Shown here one piece after another: positions 1 to 11,193 of a stretch of 64,000 nt of DNA (position 1 is its first letter; each line of letters begins with the position of its first letter). A program made the translations under genes and the position numbers. The stretch is from contig NC_051101.1 of the NCBI RefSeq assembly GCF_901709675.1, positions 5,168,501 through 5,232,500 on the forward strand. The letters are read 5' to 3'. This DNA comes from Syngnathus acus. Its lineage: Eukaryota > Chordata > Actinopteri > Syngnathiformes > Syngnathidae. The notes below the pieces were generated by a model. It did no database searches, was not told where the DNA came from, and saw nothing but the letters and a program-made list of their open reading frames with translations.

Positions 1-461
1 AAGCTGCCCAGAATTTATAACTATGGCACATTGAGAACACATTGAATCTGAAACGAACTCTATGACATTACATGCTTGGTGTTGATAAGGGCTTGAGATG
101 TTTGACTTTTTTTTATTAACTGGCTCATCTGGACACACTCGGACTCAAAAAACAGAACAGCGCTGAAGTGGTCTGGTCTCAGGGGCCTATTGAGCAGCAG
201 GAGATCTATAGTAGGAAGTTGCGGTCTACAGAGGGTGGTCAGAGGTTTTGGGATGCGTGGGAAATGAACATGCTCTTTTGGTTAAAATGAAATAAGAAAT
301 TGATAATATATACAAAACTTGGATTTTTTGACATGAAACCCCCCAGAAGACATCGCTCTGTTTTCCACCAGCAACCTCACATAACAAACAATAATTACAT
401 CTCCTTGGTGTCATATGTAATTGTTATTGTACTGCTGGAACAAAGTTTTCTTTCATGCAAA

Positions 462-580
462 TTCTGTATATTTTGTTCAATTACATTTATCATCAGCTCA
501 TTGTCACTTAACAATTGGATTCTGTATATTTTGCTCAATTACATTTATCATCAGCTCATTATGTCACTTACCAATTGGAT
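462..580 (+). repeat. tandem duplication, about 58 bp x 2
   Basis: Two adjacent units begin TTCTGTATATTTTG (462 and 520). They share CAATTACATTTATCATCAGC and end CAATTGGA, with a few substitutions and a 2-nt indel between them. The duplication is recent to moderate in age and non-coding. Confidence 0.9.
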
Positions 581-1066
581 TGACTCAGTGATTGATCAGT
601 AGTGAAGACAATGGTGAGTCACCGTCGGTTTTATGTTGATTTTTACTCTTCTAAGAATGCCTTAGCTGGTATTGAATATCAGGACAAAAAACATTTCATC
701 TTTGTTTGTAGTTATGTGAACTCATGACCATTGATCTTGGCTGAACACTGCGATGAGATTTATTTCAAAATAAAATTTCAACGTATTATGATTTTTAGGT
801 TCCCATTCAAGCCATCTCCCGCAGTTATTATCTAAGTCAGCAGTCAACTTGAGGATGGAGTGATTTGTTAAAACAGTTTTTATTTCAAGCATTTAAATGA
901 ATCATTTGTTAGCACATGCATGGTGCTTAACTTTACTGGACTTGAGACCGTATAAAAAAATCACATCCTCAATGAATCACTGCGTGAAAATGAATAAGAC
1001 AATGGAAGAAATCAAACAGTTGCCATTTTCTTTATGATTGTACAACCTCATTAGTCATCAGTGCTT

Positions 1067-1230
1067 AAATTGCCCATAGGTGTGAGTGCAAGTGCGGATG
1101 ATTGTTTGTCTCTGTGTGCCCTGTGATTGGCTGGCAACCAGTTCAGGGTGTCCCCCACCTACTGCCCGATGACGGCTCCAGCACACCCGTGACCCCCGTC
1201 GGGACAAGCGGTACAGAAAATGGATGGAAA
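1067..1230 (+). mobile_element. SINE-like dispersed repeat, copy 1 (3' half)
   Basis: The tail half of the family: TGTGATTGGCTGGCAACCAG, then CAGGGTGTCCCCCACC, and the end CAAGCGGTACAGAAAATGG. The tRNA-like head is missing. The family is abundant in percomorph fishes; I do not assign a formal name. Confidence 0.7.
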
Positions 1231-2077
1231 AATAAAGCTTCTTTACATTCAGAGTAACCATAATGCATCTTTGAAGGAAAAGAAATTTCATTTCAGTATC
1301 CACAGTGTGTGTGCATGTGTGTGTATTTGTCTTTGTTTTCTGTATCTGTCGATGCCAAAATCTCAATTTATTTATGGGTTAGAACTGCTCTGTGAGAACC
1401 TCACGTAATTCAATTGCCTTACCCCTGCTTTTTATTGTTTGTGTGATGGTATAGTCCAAGGGTTAAGCCTCCTCTTGCGTTCCACAATACAGCTAAGATG
1501 CCCTGGAGCAAACCACAATAGCTGCATATGCACTTACTGTGGTGTTCCCTCTTATGGGTTAAAAAGTGTGTGATTCATGAAGAAAAAATAACAATCTGTA
1601 AATAACTCTGTTTTCCTGCATGGCCTTGCAATCCCAGGATATAGGATAATAAAATATAGCCTTGTTTCTTTAAGGGCTCCACCCTTGCTCATCTTTCTAA
1701 CTATCCTAAAGGGAAATGAACATCTGACGACAATCGATGTGAATGTGGGGGGGCTTTCTCAAATGATGTCTTGTTGAGGTCCAACTAATGGACCTATAAA
1801 GTACAATGGAGAGGGTCATACTAATGTGCTGGGTCTTGGCAGATGATTCTAGGTTATTGGACACAGCAGGGCTTTCTTTCTGAAGCTAACCGCATTTGTT
1901 GAGGATCATCTTCCCAACTGCCATGAGGCTGAATTCCACATGTGCATGTTTGTTTGTGTAACTTTGAAAGCAAGGGGTCAAGTGAAGTCTAAAAAACGAG
2001 GATGATATTCCTTCACTCCAGGAGACTGATCTATGGTGAGGGTAAGGCAATGGGGAAGGGGGGCGACCCCGACTTTT

Positions 2078-2135
2078 AGCTCAGCGGTTAGGCCCCTGCG
2101 CTTCCAAGTACGACCTCCTGCAGGTACGACCTCCA
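2078..2135 (+). mobile_element. possible tRNA-derived SINE head
   Basis: TTTAGCTCAGCGGTTAGGC resembles a tRNA D-arm with an A-box. It is followed by a short direct duplication of ACCTCC-containing sequence (TACGACCTCC twice within 30 nt). No B-box or clear tail is present. It is a degraded remnant at best. Confidence 0.3.
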
Positions 2136-4039
2136 CGTAGATGATGCTTTTATGTCAGGCACGGCATGCTCGGATTTTGCCCTCCCTGATTCTGATCCAA
2201 ATAAGGGACATGAAGCGTATTGGCTGGCAGAAGTCTACTTTCATTCCACAAAGGTGTATAAAGGCACAAACATGATCGTTATGTCTAATTCTACCAGCGC
2301 AAGGTCTAGCAAAATGCCAAAAGAAAGAAAACGTGTGCACAGTTGGGCTGCGCTCGACTTGCGCCTGGAACAAAAATAAGGCCCTTTGGGTCAGATTTTC
2401 TAAAATCCCAAAAAACAGGCACTAAATTATGTGTTCATCCAGTAACGTACATACTGCATGTATTGTTGGCAACAACTGGAAAAGTGATGGAGACCCCTAT
2501 AGTTAGTAAGTGAGGGTTTTGCACTTTCGTTAGCTCTAAAACCTTTGACAATGGAACTTTTGGGAGAGGGCTTCAAGTGCAAAATGAAGTTTGAGTTATG
2601 GAGTGGGAAGTGAGTTACAGAGAAAAAAAAAATATCGCTACAATTATTTTTTTCACAGGCCATGTTTGGTTTAATTTCTCTAGACTTTTCATCAATATAT
2701 TCAGTTTTTCATTGTAATTTGGGGGGATTTTACAAAGGAAAACACACACACACCCAAGGAACAGCAAGAGTTTAATCAACATGTTTTATTGTGTGCTTTA
2801 GTGATATGACTCATTACTCTTACAAACCATCTTGACATCTTGCTTTGTCATATGTACAGTATTTATTGTGGATCCTTGGTTTACGATGGAATTCTATTCC
2901 ACTGCAGCGATGAAACTGGAATGTTAAGTAGTCTATCATCAAGCTACACTAAAACAGTACAACTGACACAATTACGTCAATTACGTTATTAGAGTGAAAA
3001 ACATCTTTAAGCCATAAACACAACAAATGAAAATCTGTGAGTACAACGCGAACTCAGTGTGCCTTCTTGTTTAGCGTGCTGTTCCTCAAAGTCCAAAATG
3101 TTATATGTTCAGGCCGCCACAGAACGCCCTGTACACACACGCACACATATAATTGCTTATCATCTGAGCTGTCTAATGTGTGATCTTCCGTACAATTTAA
3201 GAAGCAATTTCTTCATCTTATCCTATCTTTGCATAACAATTAGAATTTTCTATAAGAATTGTTATGAGTAATAAATATTATATGTTTTGTTTACAAGCTA
3301 TGTCTCATCTAAGTGATCATTTAGTACTCATCAATTATTACTGGCTTGTAATATTGTCTTTAAAATACCAGAGCTATTATGTAGTTTAATTCTCAGTGCT
3401 GGAGACTCATCTAAAGCTCAGTAACAATTTGTTATTCCTGTAGCTTCGCCTTTAATATCCTGCTTTCAACACATTCAGATTAATGGAGGAGCCATTCGAA
3501 GATCCATGAGAGGTTTATGAACCCCAGTAAAATGTTATTCTGCTCAGTCTTCCAAATGGTCAGACCACAAACTCCCCAATTGTGGCACTAACCGTCAGTA
3601 TTGACCTGTTTTTCTGCTGTGGCCTGCTCCCATGGCTTCCAGTCAAAACTCAGAAGACAAGCCTCCAGCACAAACCTTTGCTCATATGGGAGCGTAACCT
3701 CAACCAAGCACTTTTTATTCCACAACAATATGGATATGGCCCATTGTCTTTTATTGGTTCAGGCCCTTTGAACTCTTGCCTTGAACACAGCATCTCATGT
3801 CCTTACCAAATACTTCATTCGGGCAGATATTTTTTTGGCATTCCAATGTGGTTTTTGCTGTTAAGTTTGTCAAGTGAACACGAATCTTGACAGACATCTT
3901 TACTATCCCTCTGACTTTTAATATTTGAACACTGAAAATGAGTCGAATGCAAAGAGAAATTTAGATAGATTACAATTTGGTTTGAATAATTTTTGTATTT
4001 GCCACCATTACTTGGGGGCAGCAACCTAACCTTAACTCT

Positions 4040-4105
4040 TCCCAGCTACTTTGTCCAGTTCTTCCGAGAGGATCCTGTGGCAGGCCAGCCTGGAGACAAG
4101 AGGCA
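4040..4105. mobile_element. possible non-LTR element fragment
   Basis: AGCTACTTTGTCCAGTTCTT followed by CCGAGAGGATCCTGTGGCAG and GCCAGCCTGGAGACA matches a pattern I recall from a very common fish LINE-related repeat. It is recognised by memory of the pattern only; the flanks are not assignable. Confidence 0.3.
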
Positions 4106-5480
4106 CTTGCACAGGCGGTTTCCACTTTCCTACGTCGTATGTGCATCCGACTAGGTCATCAGTGTAGATCTTGGAGTTTACCTGTTCAAACATTCTGCAC
4201 ACTGGACTTTCAAGATGTCAAAGCTGGCAAGACAGTGGTGTCATTTGAACCCCACAGTACCATAGCCTATAATTGTGTTTCCTCGAGGGCAGCCAAGTGA
4301 TCGGTCCATGAGAACTTGCAGGGCTGACCTGATTAAACTTATATGAGACCAAAAGGAAAGGTTTTATTGTGGTCCTGAAGGCTCCCACCATATTATTATA
4401 TATTGTGCAATATTAGTGTTAAGTTTTTTTTTTTTTCTTTGTTTTTTTTTTAATCTATAGTACTTTAGGGTTTTTGACTTTTTATTAAATAATATTTTAC
4501 TGCCTTGTTGTCCCTCCCATTGGTTCACTATTTTCGTTGATTATACTTATTTCAAAGAGCCTTCATCAACCTCGATGCAGCAAAAACAAGTGTGGCTCTC
4601 TGAACTATAAGTACGTATGTAGCCCATTGATTGCAAAAATGCACAAAAACTCACACGGCCCTTTCTCACCAGTAAAATGTAAAACATTTTTGAGTTCTGA
4701 AATAACAGCAATAATCGTGGAAACGCCAGACTGCATCCCACACTGATCCGGCCACACCAATTTCTTTTTGGGGGAAGCTTAATAAACTGATGACGCTTGC
4801 TCAATACATTGTAAGGCCATTCCGACCAAAGGTGGGATTTAATGTTCCTCTGTGGGTGGCCCACTGTAAGCCAACATCACCTGTCATTTTGTACCCGTGC
4901 ACATCTATGAATTGTATCAAATAATATTTTGGTTTCTTTATAACTCCTCAATGTCCAGTCTAGTGCGGTGGTGTGGCCTCCAAAGAATGTAAGACTATCA
5001 AATTGTTCACATATCAAATTCAAAGAGAAGGCATAAAAATACCTCAAGGCTGAACACATTTTTCTCAACTTACCCCACATTTCTTTCAATATACCAAACG
5101 TCTTTTTCAATTTATAATCTATTTGGAAATAATTGTCATGTTAGTTGAATGAAACAAACAATAATCACATTTTGAAAAAAAAGAATTGATCAATTGATAA
5201 CTGTCCAAAGGAAATTTAAAATGCAAAAGACAAGCTTTTTAAATGTGGGGATGTTGAAGGGTTAAAACACATTTGATTGAGATGGGGTGAGGCTCTTTTG
5301 AATTGTCCCACTTTACCTTTGTAATTTCCAAAAAGCTACGAAATACATGCTAAGGTGACTTAAGCATAGAACCAGCTTTTCATGTTTTGAATATGAAAGT
5401 GATGATACAGATGAAAGCAAGCGACACTGCATGTCATCAAACATATTAGCATATTGACTGTGCAATCAAACATACTATAT

Positions 5481-5806
5481 CACAGGTGTCAAACTCAAGG
5501 CCCGGGGGCCAGATACGGCCCGCCACATCGTTTTATGTGGCCCGTGAAGACAAATTGTGCATCAAATTCGTGTGTCATTACTAGAATTGCAAATTGTCTT
5601 CACTTTTAATATCTTTTTTTTTAAAAATTTGACCAGTTTTTACTCGTCTGATTTGAAAACGAGTTATTTGTCAGTTTGTTTTGTAGCTTTTACTGTATAT
5701 AATATGAGGTGCTCATACATTTATTTGGGTTGACAGTCATAATGGCCCTCCGAAAGAAGCTATGACTACAATGCGGCCCGCGAAAAAAATGAGTTTGACA
5801 CCCCTG
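5481..5806. mobile_element. hAT-type MITE with perfect 8-bp target duplication
   Basis: The termini CACAGGTGTCAAAC and, inverted, CAGGGGTGTCAAAC match at 12 of 14 positions. The flanks are perfect 8-bp direct repeats TACTATAT at 5473-5480 and 5807-5814. The element is 326 bp, non-coding, with GGCCCG/CGGGCC-rich subterminal parts and an AT-rich centre. Its ends belong to a very common fish non-autonomous hAT family. Confidence 0.85.
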
Positions 5807-5814
5807 TACTATAT

Positions 5815-7103
5815 ATTAATTATTATGGAGTGTATTTCAGGCGCCAAACGCAACATCATTATGTCGACAGTCTGCATATACCTTGGGTTGTTGTCAAGGC
5901 GATGCAAGGTTAAAGTTTTGTGTTGATAAGTAAAAAGAGGAATTGGACAGTGGTCATGTTTGTGCTTGGTTAAAAAGAGGCCCACCTGGAGGTGCTGGAA
6001 GTGAGCTATGTATATTCCTGTAAGTTTACATACATAGTGAACATTTTCTTTCTACCACATACTAACCACAGTCAACCTCTGTTTGAGTCCTACATAAAAA
6101 CAAATATGAAGTCTCTTCTTCCCCTCTATTTCTTTTATGTTTATGATGACTGTGGCTGTGTGCTCGCTGGGATAGTCATGTCATTTCATAACGTCTTCCT
6201 ATTGGTTGGTTTTCTGTCTGCCATCAAAGCAGCAGGGGTAGGGAGACAGACCGTGAGATAGTTTCTCTCCAAATTTGCCTGCTGCCTTCTGACAGCCCGT
6301 CTCTAGTCGCAACTCTTTCATCTTTGCGCCTGACTCTCTGTGAGATATGAGCTTTGATTAAGCGCACCGTTCTTGAGCTATAATGGCTTGTGGCTTTTGT
6401 GCAACACGTAGGCCAAAAGAGGGACCAGCAACAACAAAAGATGTTTAGAGAAGAATAATGCAGGAAAAGAAGAAACAAAAACACGTACTGCTTATCTGAC
6501 AACAGAAACAAGAAAAAGAAAGCTCAAACCAAAAGATACAGTCCCATATACTGGTTTAGCATCTAATTGTATCTGGCCATGTGAAAGAGGAAAATATCAA
6601 CAGTTCCTGCAGAACAGTAAACCTCCAGACCTGAATTGCCCCCAGAAGCAACAGAGGCCTTATCACAGACCGAAGCTAAGTAAGAACAAACACTTTCAAG
6701 GTCGCAATGCCAGAGTCCACCCAGGAACATCACTATGGGAAGTGAAAGATGTTGAAACAGATGTTTTTCATATTGACTTTGAGGCGTGAAGTTGATGGCT
6801 GCTCTGTTGCATTAACGCAGCACACCGTGCTGTTGGAGGAGTTCAATTTCATCTGTCCCAAATTACTCACAATTTGCACCTCAACATCATTTCACATGAC
6901 TCAAGAGCTGAGCTGCCAGGGGAGTCATCATCCCTCTCTTTGCCCTTTAATGGATAATATTAGCGGGTTTCAGTGTCCTCTGAAGGTCTATTAAAATGAG
7001 GCTTCAACACCATCTCAATGTTAATTTACTTACGATGCTACAAAAGCAAAAAAATAAGGGATACACAATCCATGAGCACAAGTATTGGAAACATTGACAG
7101 ATT
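5815..7103. other. intergenic DNA, no gene seen
   Basis: No supported coding exon or repeat. The frames present lack recognisable domains. Confidence 0.6.
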
Positions 7104-7105
7104 TA

Positions 7106-7724
7106 CCGTATTTTCTGGACTATAAGTCGCAGTTTTTCATAGATTGGTGCGATTTATACTCAGAAGCAACTTATATGTGAAATTATATACACATTGCTAT
7201 ATCATTTCACGTTATTTTCACACTAAACCGCATGAGGGCACTCTAGGCCTGTGAAATATTTGGAACTGCAACTGACAATGAGTCTGACGTAACCCACGTA
7301 GAAGAGAAAGTGCTGCATCTCCTACCTCCGGAGTTAGCGAAGTTGTTTAAAAGTGACACCAAGGATGAAGATTTCATTGGCTTTAGTGATTTGGAGTGAC
7401 ACGTATGATTTTGTAAATTTGTTACCATGTTATTTATGCTATAGTTATCTGAATAACTCTTAATATGTTACATCAGGCACATTCTCAGTTCGTTGTTTAG
7501 CATACCGCACGATTATTCAGCCTTGTTGCCTCTATTCTATTTTTATTTTAAATTGCCTTTTAAAATGACATGTCTGTTCTTGGTGTTGGATTTTATCAAA
7601 TACATTTCCCCCAAAAATGTGACTTATACTGCAGTGCGACGTATTTGTGTTTTTCTTCTTTATTAGCCATTTTATGGCTGGTGCGACTTGTACTCCGGAG
7701 CGACTTATAGTCCGGAAAATACGG
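7106..7724. mobile_element. TA-flanked element with CCGTATTTTCYGG ends (AAGTCGC type)
   Basis: The left end CCGTATTTTCTGGACTATAA and the right end TTATAGTCCGGAAAATACGG are near-perfect inverted repeats. Both are flanked by TA (7104-7105 and 7725-7726), the target duplication expected of the Tc1/mariner/pogo superfamily. The 619-bp interior keeps a short coding remnant (7247-7399). A second GCGAC-rich inverted block precedes the right end. Confidence 0.8.
7247..7399 (+). pseudogene. possible transposase C-terminal remnant inside the TA element
   Basis: An open stretch ends in VLHLLPPELAKLF, then KSDTKDEDFIGFSDLE and a TGA stop at 7397-7399. An acidic tail with an SDTxDEDFxGF pattern resembles the C-terminus of many fish pogo/Tigger-type transposases, and it sits inside an element with TA duplications. 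No catalytic domain is present. The assignment is by pattern only. Confidence 0.4.
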
Positions 7725-7726
7725 TA

Positions 7727-10358
7727 GTACTTTCTGAAGAGTTTCTGTGAGGTTTTTTGGAACAAGATGTATGGGGTTAATAATTTGAAACTTGATATCA
7801 CTGTGGAAATGGTCTTTGGAAGCAAAGGAAATAACCAGCAGATTATATATACAATTGAGAACATGTCCAATCTGTCAAAAAGAGTCCAAAGTTGACTGCC
7901 TCTGTCATGCTTTGCCTCCCCTGTTTTCAATAATAAAATGGCATATTTCCGAACTACAGTAGATCGCTGTATTCTTTGTTGTGCTGCTGAAAATGCGCAC
8001 CCACATGCAACTTAATGAAAAAAATAAAACATTATGATAAAAATATACAACAAACTGCATCTATAGTTTGCATCTTAGTAGTGAATTATACTCACAATCA
8101 TTTTATATGAGCAACCTTGGTCAACTTCAATCAAATTCTAGCTCGTTTTCTTTTTCAGATGTGGTAAGGAATCAATTCAACTTCATGCAACTTATAAAGT
8201 CTCAAATGATGTTTCGATGCAACAAACTATAAGTACATGTTGTTTTGTTCTTTCATGACACCTGGACAGCATTGTTGTTTTTGCGCACAAATTTTCAGAT
8301 TACGTAGGCATGGTGGGTGTGTCATGAATCTGGATGGGAGAATTGCCGTGTGTTTAAACAGCGCAAGCCAAGTGCATAATAAAATGACTTAAGCGTGAAT
8401 GGGAGACTATGGCCCAAAATGACTCACAAGGTTAAAATACTGAATCACAAACATCAGACAATTAATAGAAAAGAGTATGGTTAGTAAACAGAAACTAATG
8501 ACTTGGCAAACAAACAGTGTCTTTGGTTTTCCATGTGCTGCGGTCAGTGTGTTGTCATGTGGCACTTGTGGTTTGTTGTGACACATTCTGACTTGCTAAG
8601 ACTATTTTTTTTTTTTTTTTTACCAAGTCAAAGGAAAGCCGACCAGAAAACCAAAATTATTCACAGTAGAAGAGTGTGTCCTCGTATGGGGCCATATTCT
8701 CCCATTTGCACGTACTGCAAGTCCTTAGTGAAGCACCCAGACCTTAGCCCTTTTCATTTATGTTGTTCTCCCCTCCAGACGTCTGTCACAAGTTCTCACA
8801 ACTACTATGCATAAACTCTGAATGAATGTGACCACACCAAACAAGTGTGATTCATTGACAACAGAAGCTGTCTGGACATCATGGAACATGGTGTTTTTCT
8901 AACATGTGAATATCATTGAACTCCATTAAAAAAAAGAGGCACACTTTAAAATTGAAAACCTCTCAACAATAGCGGTCAAAAACATTTTTATTTGGACCAG
9001 TTTCATTTAGACATCTTTTTATGGACCAGTAGGCTACAAGAAACAAATAAAAGCAAACAATTAAATAAATATACATTTCTTTATTAGGTTGAATCAAGTT
9101 GCTGTAATTATTGGAAGAGCACATTTTAGGACAATAGAAACTCAGTCAGGATAATGTTAAATATTCTTTGAAAGTTGTAAATCAAAATGAAATTTCACGT
9201 CTGTCATTTTAAAAAAGTGATTATATGTAGACTAGTGATGTATGATGCGTTTCTTTGGCTTCGATAATGTAATACTTGTTTGCACTAAGCACATGCTTGT
9301 TTGTTGTTGAACTTGCTTTGCAAACGTAATGAAAAGAAAGATACCAAAATCCATAAGACATTTTTCCCAGAATGCATTTTGTTTGTTTGCTTGTTTCAAG
9401 TTAGATGGCTCCAGCATTTTGATGCAATGCTCTGCAGTGCATTTATCTAGAATAACTGCAGTATGTTGGAGTGACTCACCATTTTGACAAATCATCCTGA
9501 GCATACGTCAGAGCTCCCCTCCCTTTAACAAACTCACAGAAGGTTGTATTTCACGTGAGTGTAATACGTCAGCAGCCCTCAAGCCACACAAATGCTTCTT
9601 TTAACTACAGCTTCTCTATGTCTCTTTTATGAGGTGTCTGCCAGAGCAGGTTGGCCCGTTGCATTTAGGAATGAAAAGACCACTGCTGCTGCCAAAAACA
9701 GTCATGAGTTAAGAGACAATGGCAACTGTGTGACTATCCCAAATCCACAATCCTAACTCCTTGTAATTCTCTATTCCTTCTGTTTTGGACATCAACTTGG
9801 CTCTTCTTCAATTGGTTGTCAGCTTTGGAACATTGAGACAACCCAACAAATATGGTTTTGCTTCTGGCCTAAGGGTGAGCAAACAAAACTGAAGCAATAC
9901 TTACATTTTGTTTTGTCTACAGACAGTCACTGTGGATCCGTTTTGAGATTCTGCGTATTTTAAGACAGATGGCGTGAAGTTGCAAGGGGATCTAGCAGAG
10001 TGTGATTTGCCGCCCATCCATTTATGGTATCCGCTCCTGGCCCTGGTTATGTAAATGCTGAGCCTTGAATAATTGGCATTGACAGATGTAAGAGAATTCT
10101 ACACATCCAAGTTACAAGGGAAACAATTGATGATGACGGATCCAGCTAATACGAAGTCATTCAACAATGATGTGTGGAAAAAGGCCTACAAAATGTTTCT
10201 AGTCTTAACTATTAAAACCTGATCAAATTTTGAAGAAAAATGAAATATGAGAAAACAATGATGAAATAAAGCCAGGACAAACTCACAATTTTAGAAGAAA
10301 AGCAACGGAATTCCTACGGGAATACAGTTACAATTTCAAAGGTTATATGCCAAACATG
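7727..10358. other. intergenic DNA, no gene seen
   Basis: AT-rich with a T tract of about 19 nt near 8604-8622. No feature can be named. Confidence 0.6.
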
Positions 10359-10527
10359 ACAGGCTACAGATCTTGGGAAGTGTCAAGAAATATTGCTACT
10401 GCCTTGAAAGTCCGATTAAGCACAGTGGCCTCCATTGTTCGGATTGGAAGATGTTCAGAATCACTTGGACACGTCCAAGAGTTGGCTGCTCATTTAAACT
10501 GAACAATAATCTGAGCGGAAGGTCCTC
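10359..10527 (+). mobile_element. Tc1-like transposon relic, 5' part
   Basis: The sequence translates in part as ALKVRLSTVASIVR, the helix-turn-helix region of a fish Tc1 transposase. It continues through a degenerate version of the GRPAKLS segment near 10480-10510. It ends at GGAAGGTCCT, where an insertion of about 550 bp begins. Frameshifts make it non-functional. Confidence 0.7.
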
Positions 10528-10766
10528 CGCATATAGGGGTTTCTAGCGACCCTACCTTGTTTTTTTGGTTTTTTTTGGTGCTTCAGAAACCCTAAAATGA
10601 ATCCCATTTTATGGTTTCCAGTCATCTTTCGCTGTGACTCAACATTTAAACAATCTTTTATCAGATTTGACACTTTGATCATAGATTTTCCCAAAAGTGT
10701 TGTGCTTTTCTTTCAGAAACGTGGGAATGTTTTTTTTTCTAATCTTTCTCTAAATTTATCTTGGCT

Positions 10767-11022
10767 GGGCCAGCACAGTGGCTGACTGGTTAGCACATCC
10801 ACCTCACAGTGCAGAGGTAGAGTTCAGATCTGGGCTCTGGCTTTCCTGCGTGGAGTTTGCATGTTCCCTCCTTGCCTGCATGGGTTTTCTCTCTGTACTT
10901 CGGTTTTCTCCCAAACATGCATGTTAGGTAAATTAAAGACTCCAATTGTGCCCTGCAACTGACCAGTTGAGGGTGTACCCCACCTCCTGTCCAAAGGCAG
11001 CGAGGATAAATGAGACAGAGAA
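10767..11022 (+). mobile_element. SINE-like dispersed repeat, copy 2 (inside the Tc1 relic)
   Basis: This copy has the head CAGCACAGTGGCTGACTGGT followed by TAGCACATCC, a middle with TGGAGTTTGCATGTTC, and the tail GACCAGTTGAGGGTGTACCC. It belongs to the same family as the copies near 1.1, 29.2, 43.8 and 45.8 kb. Its place within the Tc1 sequence shows that it arrived after the Tc1 copy. Confidence 0.7.
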
Positions 11023-11077
11023 GAGTAGAGTATTTGATCCAGGCAGGAGCTCTGCACCCCTAATTATAAAATTGTAC

Positions 11078-11193
11078 CTGGCCTTGGTCAGGAAGGTAAC
11101 CAATAAGAACCCAATAATCACTCTGTTAGAGCTCCAGCATTTCTTTGTAGAAAGACCAGAACCTTCCAGGACAACCAATTGTGCTGCAAAATA
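11078..11193 (+). mobile_element. Tc1-like transposon relic, continuation
   Basis: The frame reads LALVRKVTNKNPIITLLELQ and then a degenerate EPSRTTN. This matches the transposase segment that directly follows the 10359-10527 part in intact Tc1 elements. The two parts are therefore one old copy split by later DNA. The downstream catalytic DDE region is absent. Confidence 0.7.

Larger units (their letters stand above)
1231..5480. other. intergenic DNA, no gene seen
   Basis: AT-rich sequence with short chance frames only. Apart from the degraded tRNA-like piece near 2.1 kb and the possible LINE scrap near 4.05 kb I see a short CA run near 2742-2753 and T-rich tracts near 4425-4451. Confidence 0.6.

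Noticed and set aside
7532-7930. 132-aa open frame on the minus strand
   Set aside because: It overlaps the end of the TA-flanked element and continues into flanking DNA; no domain is recognisable.
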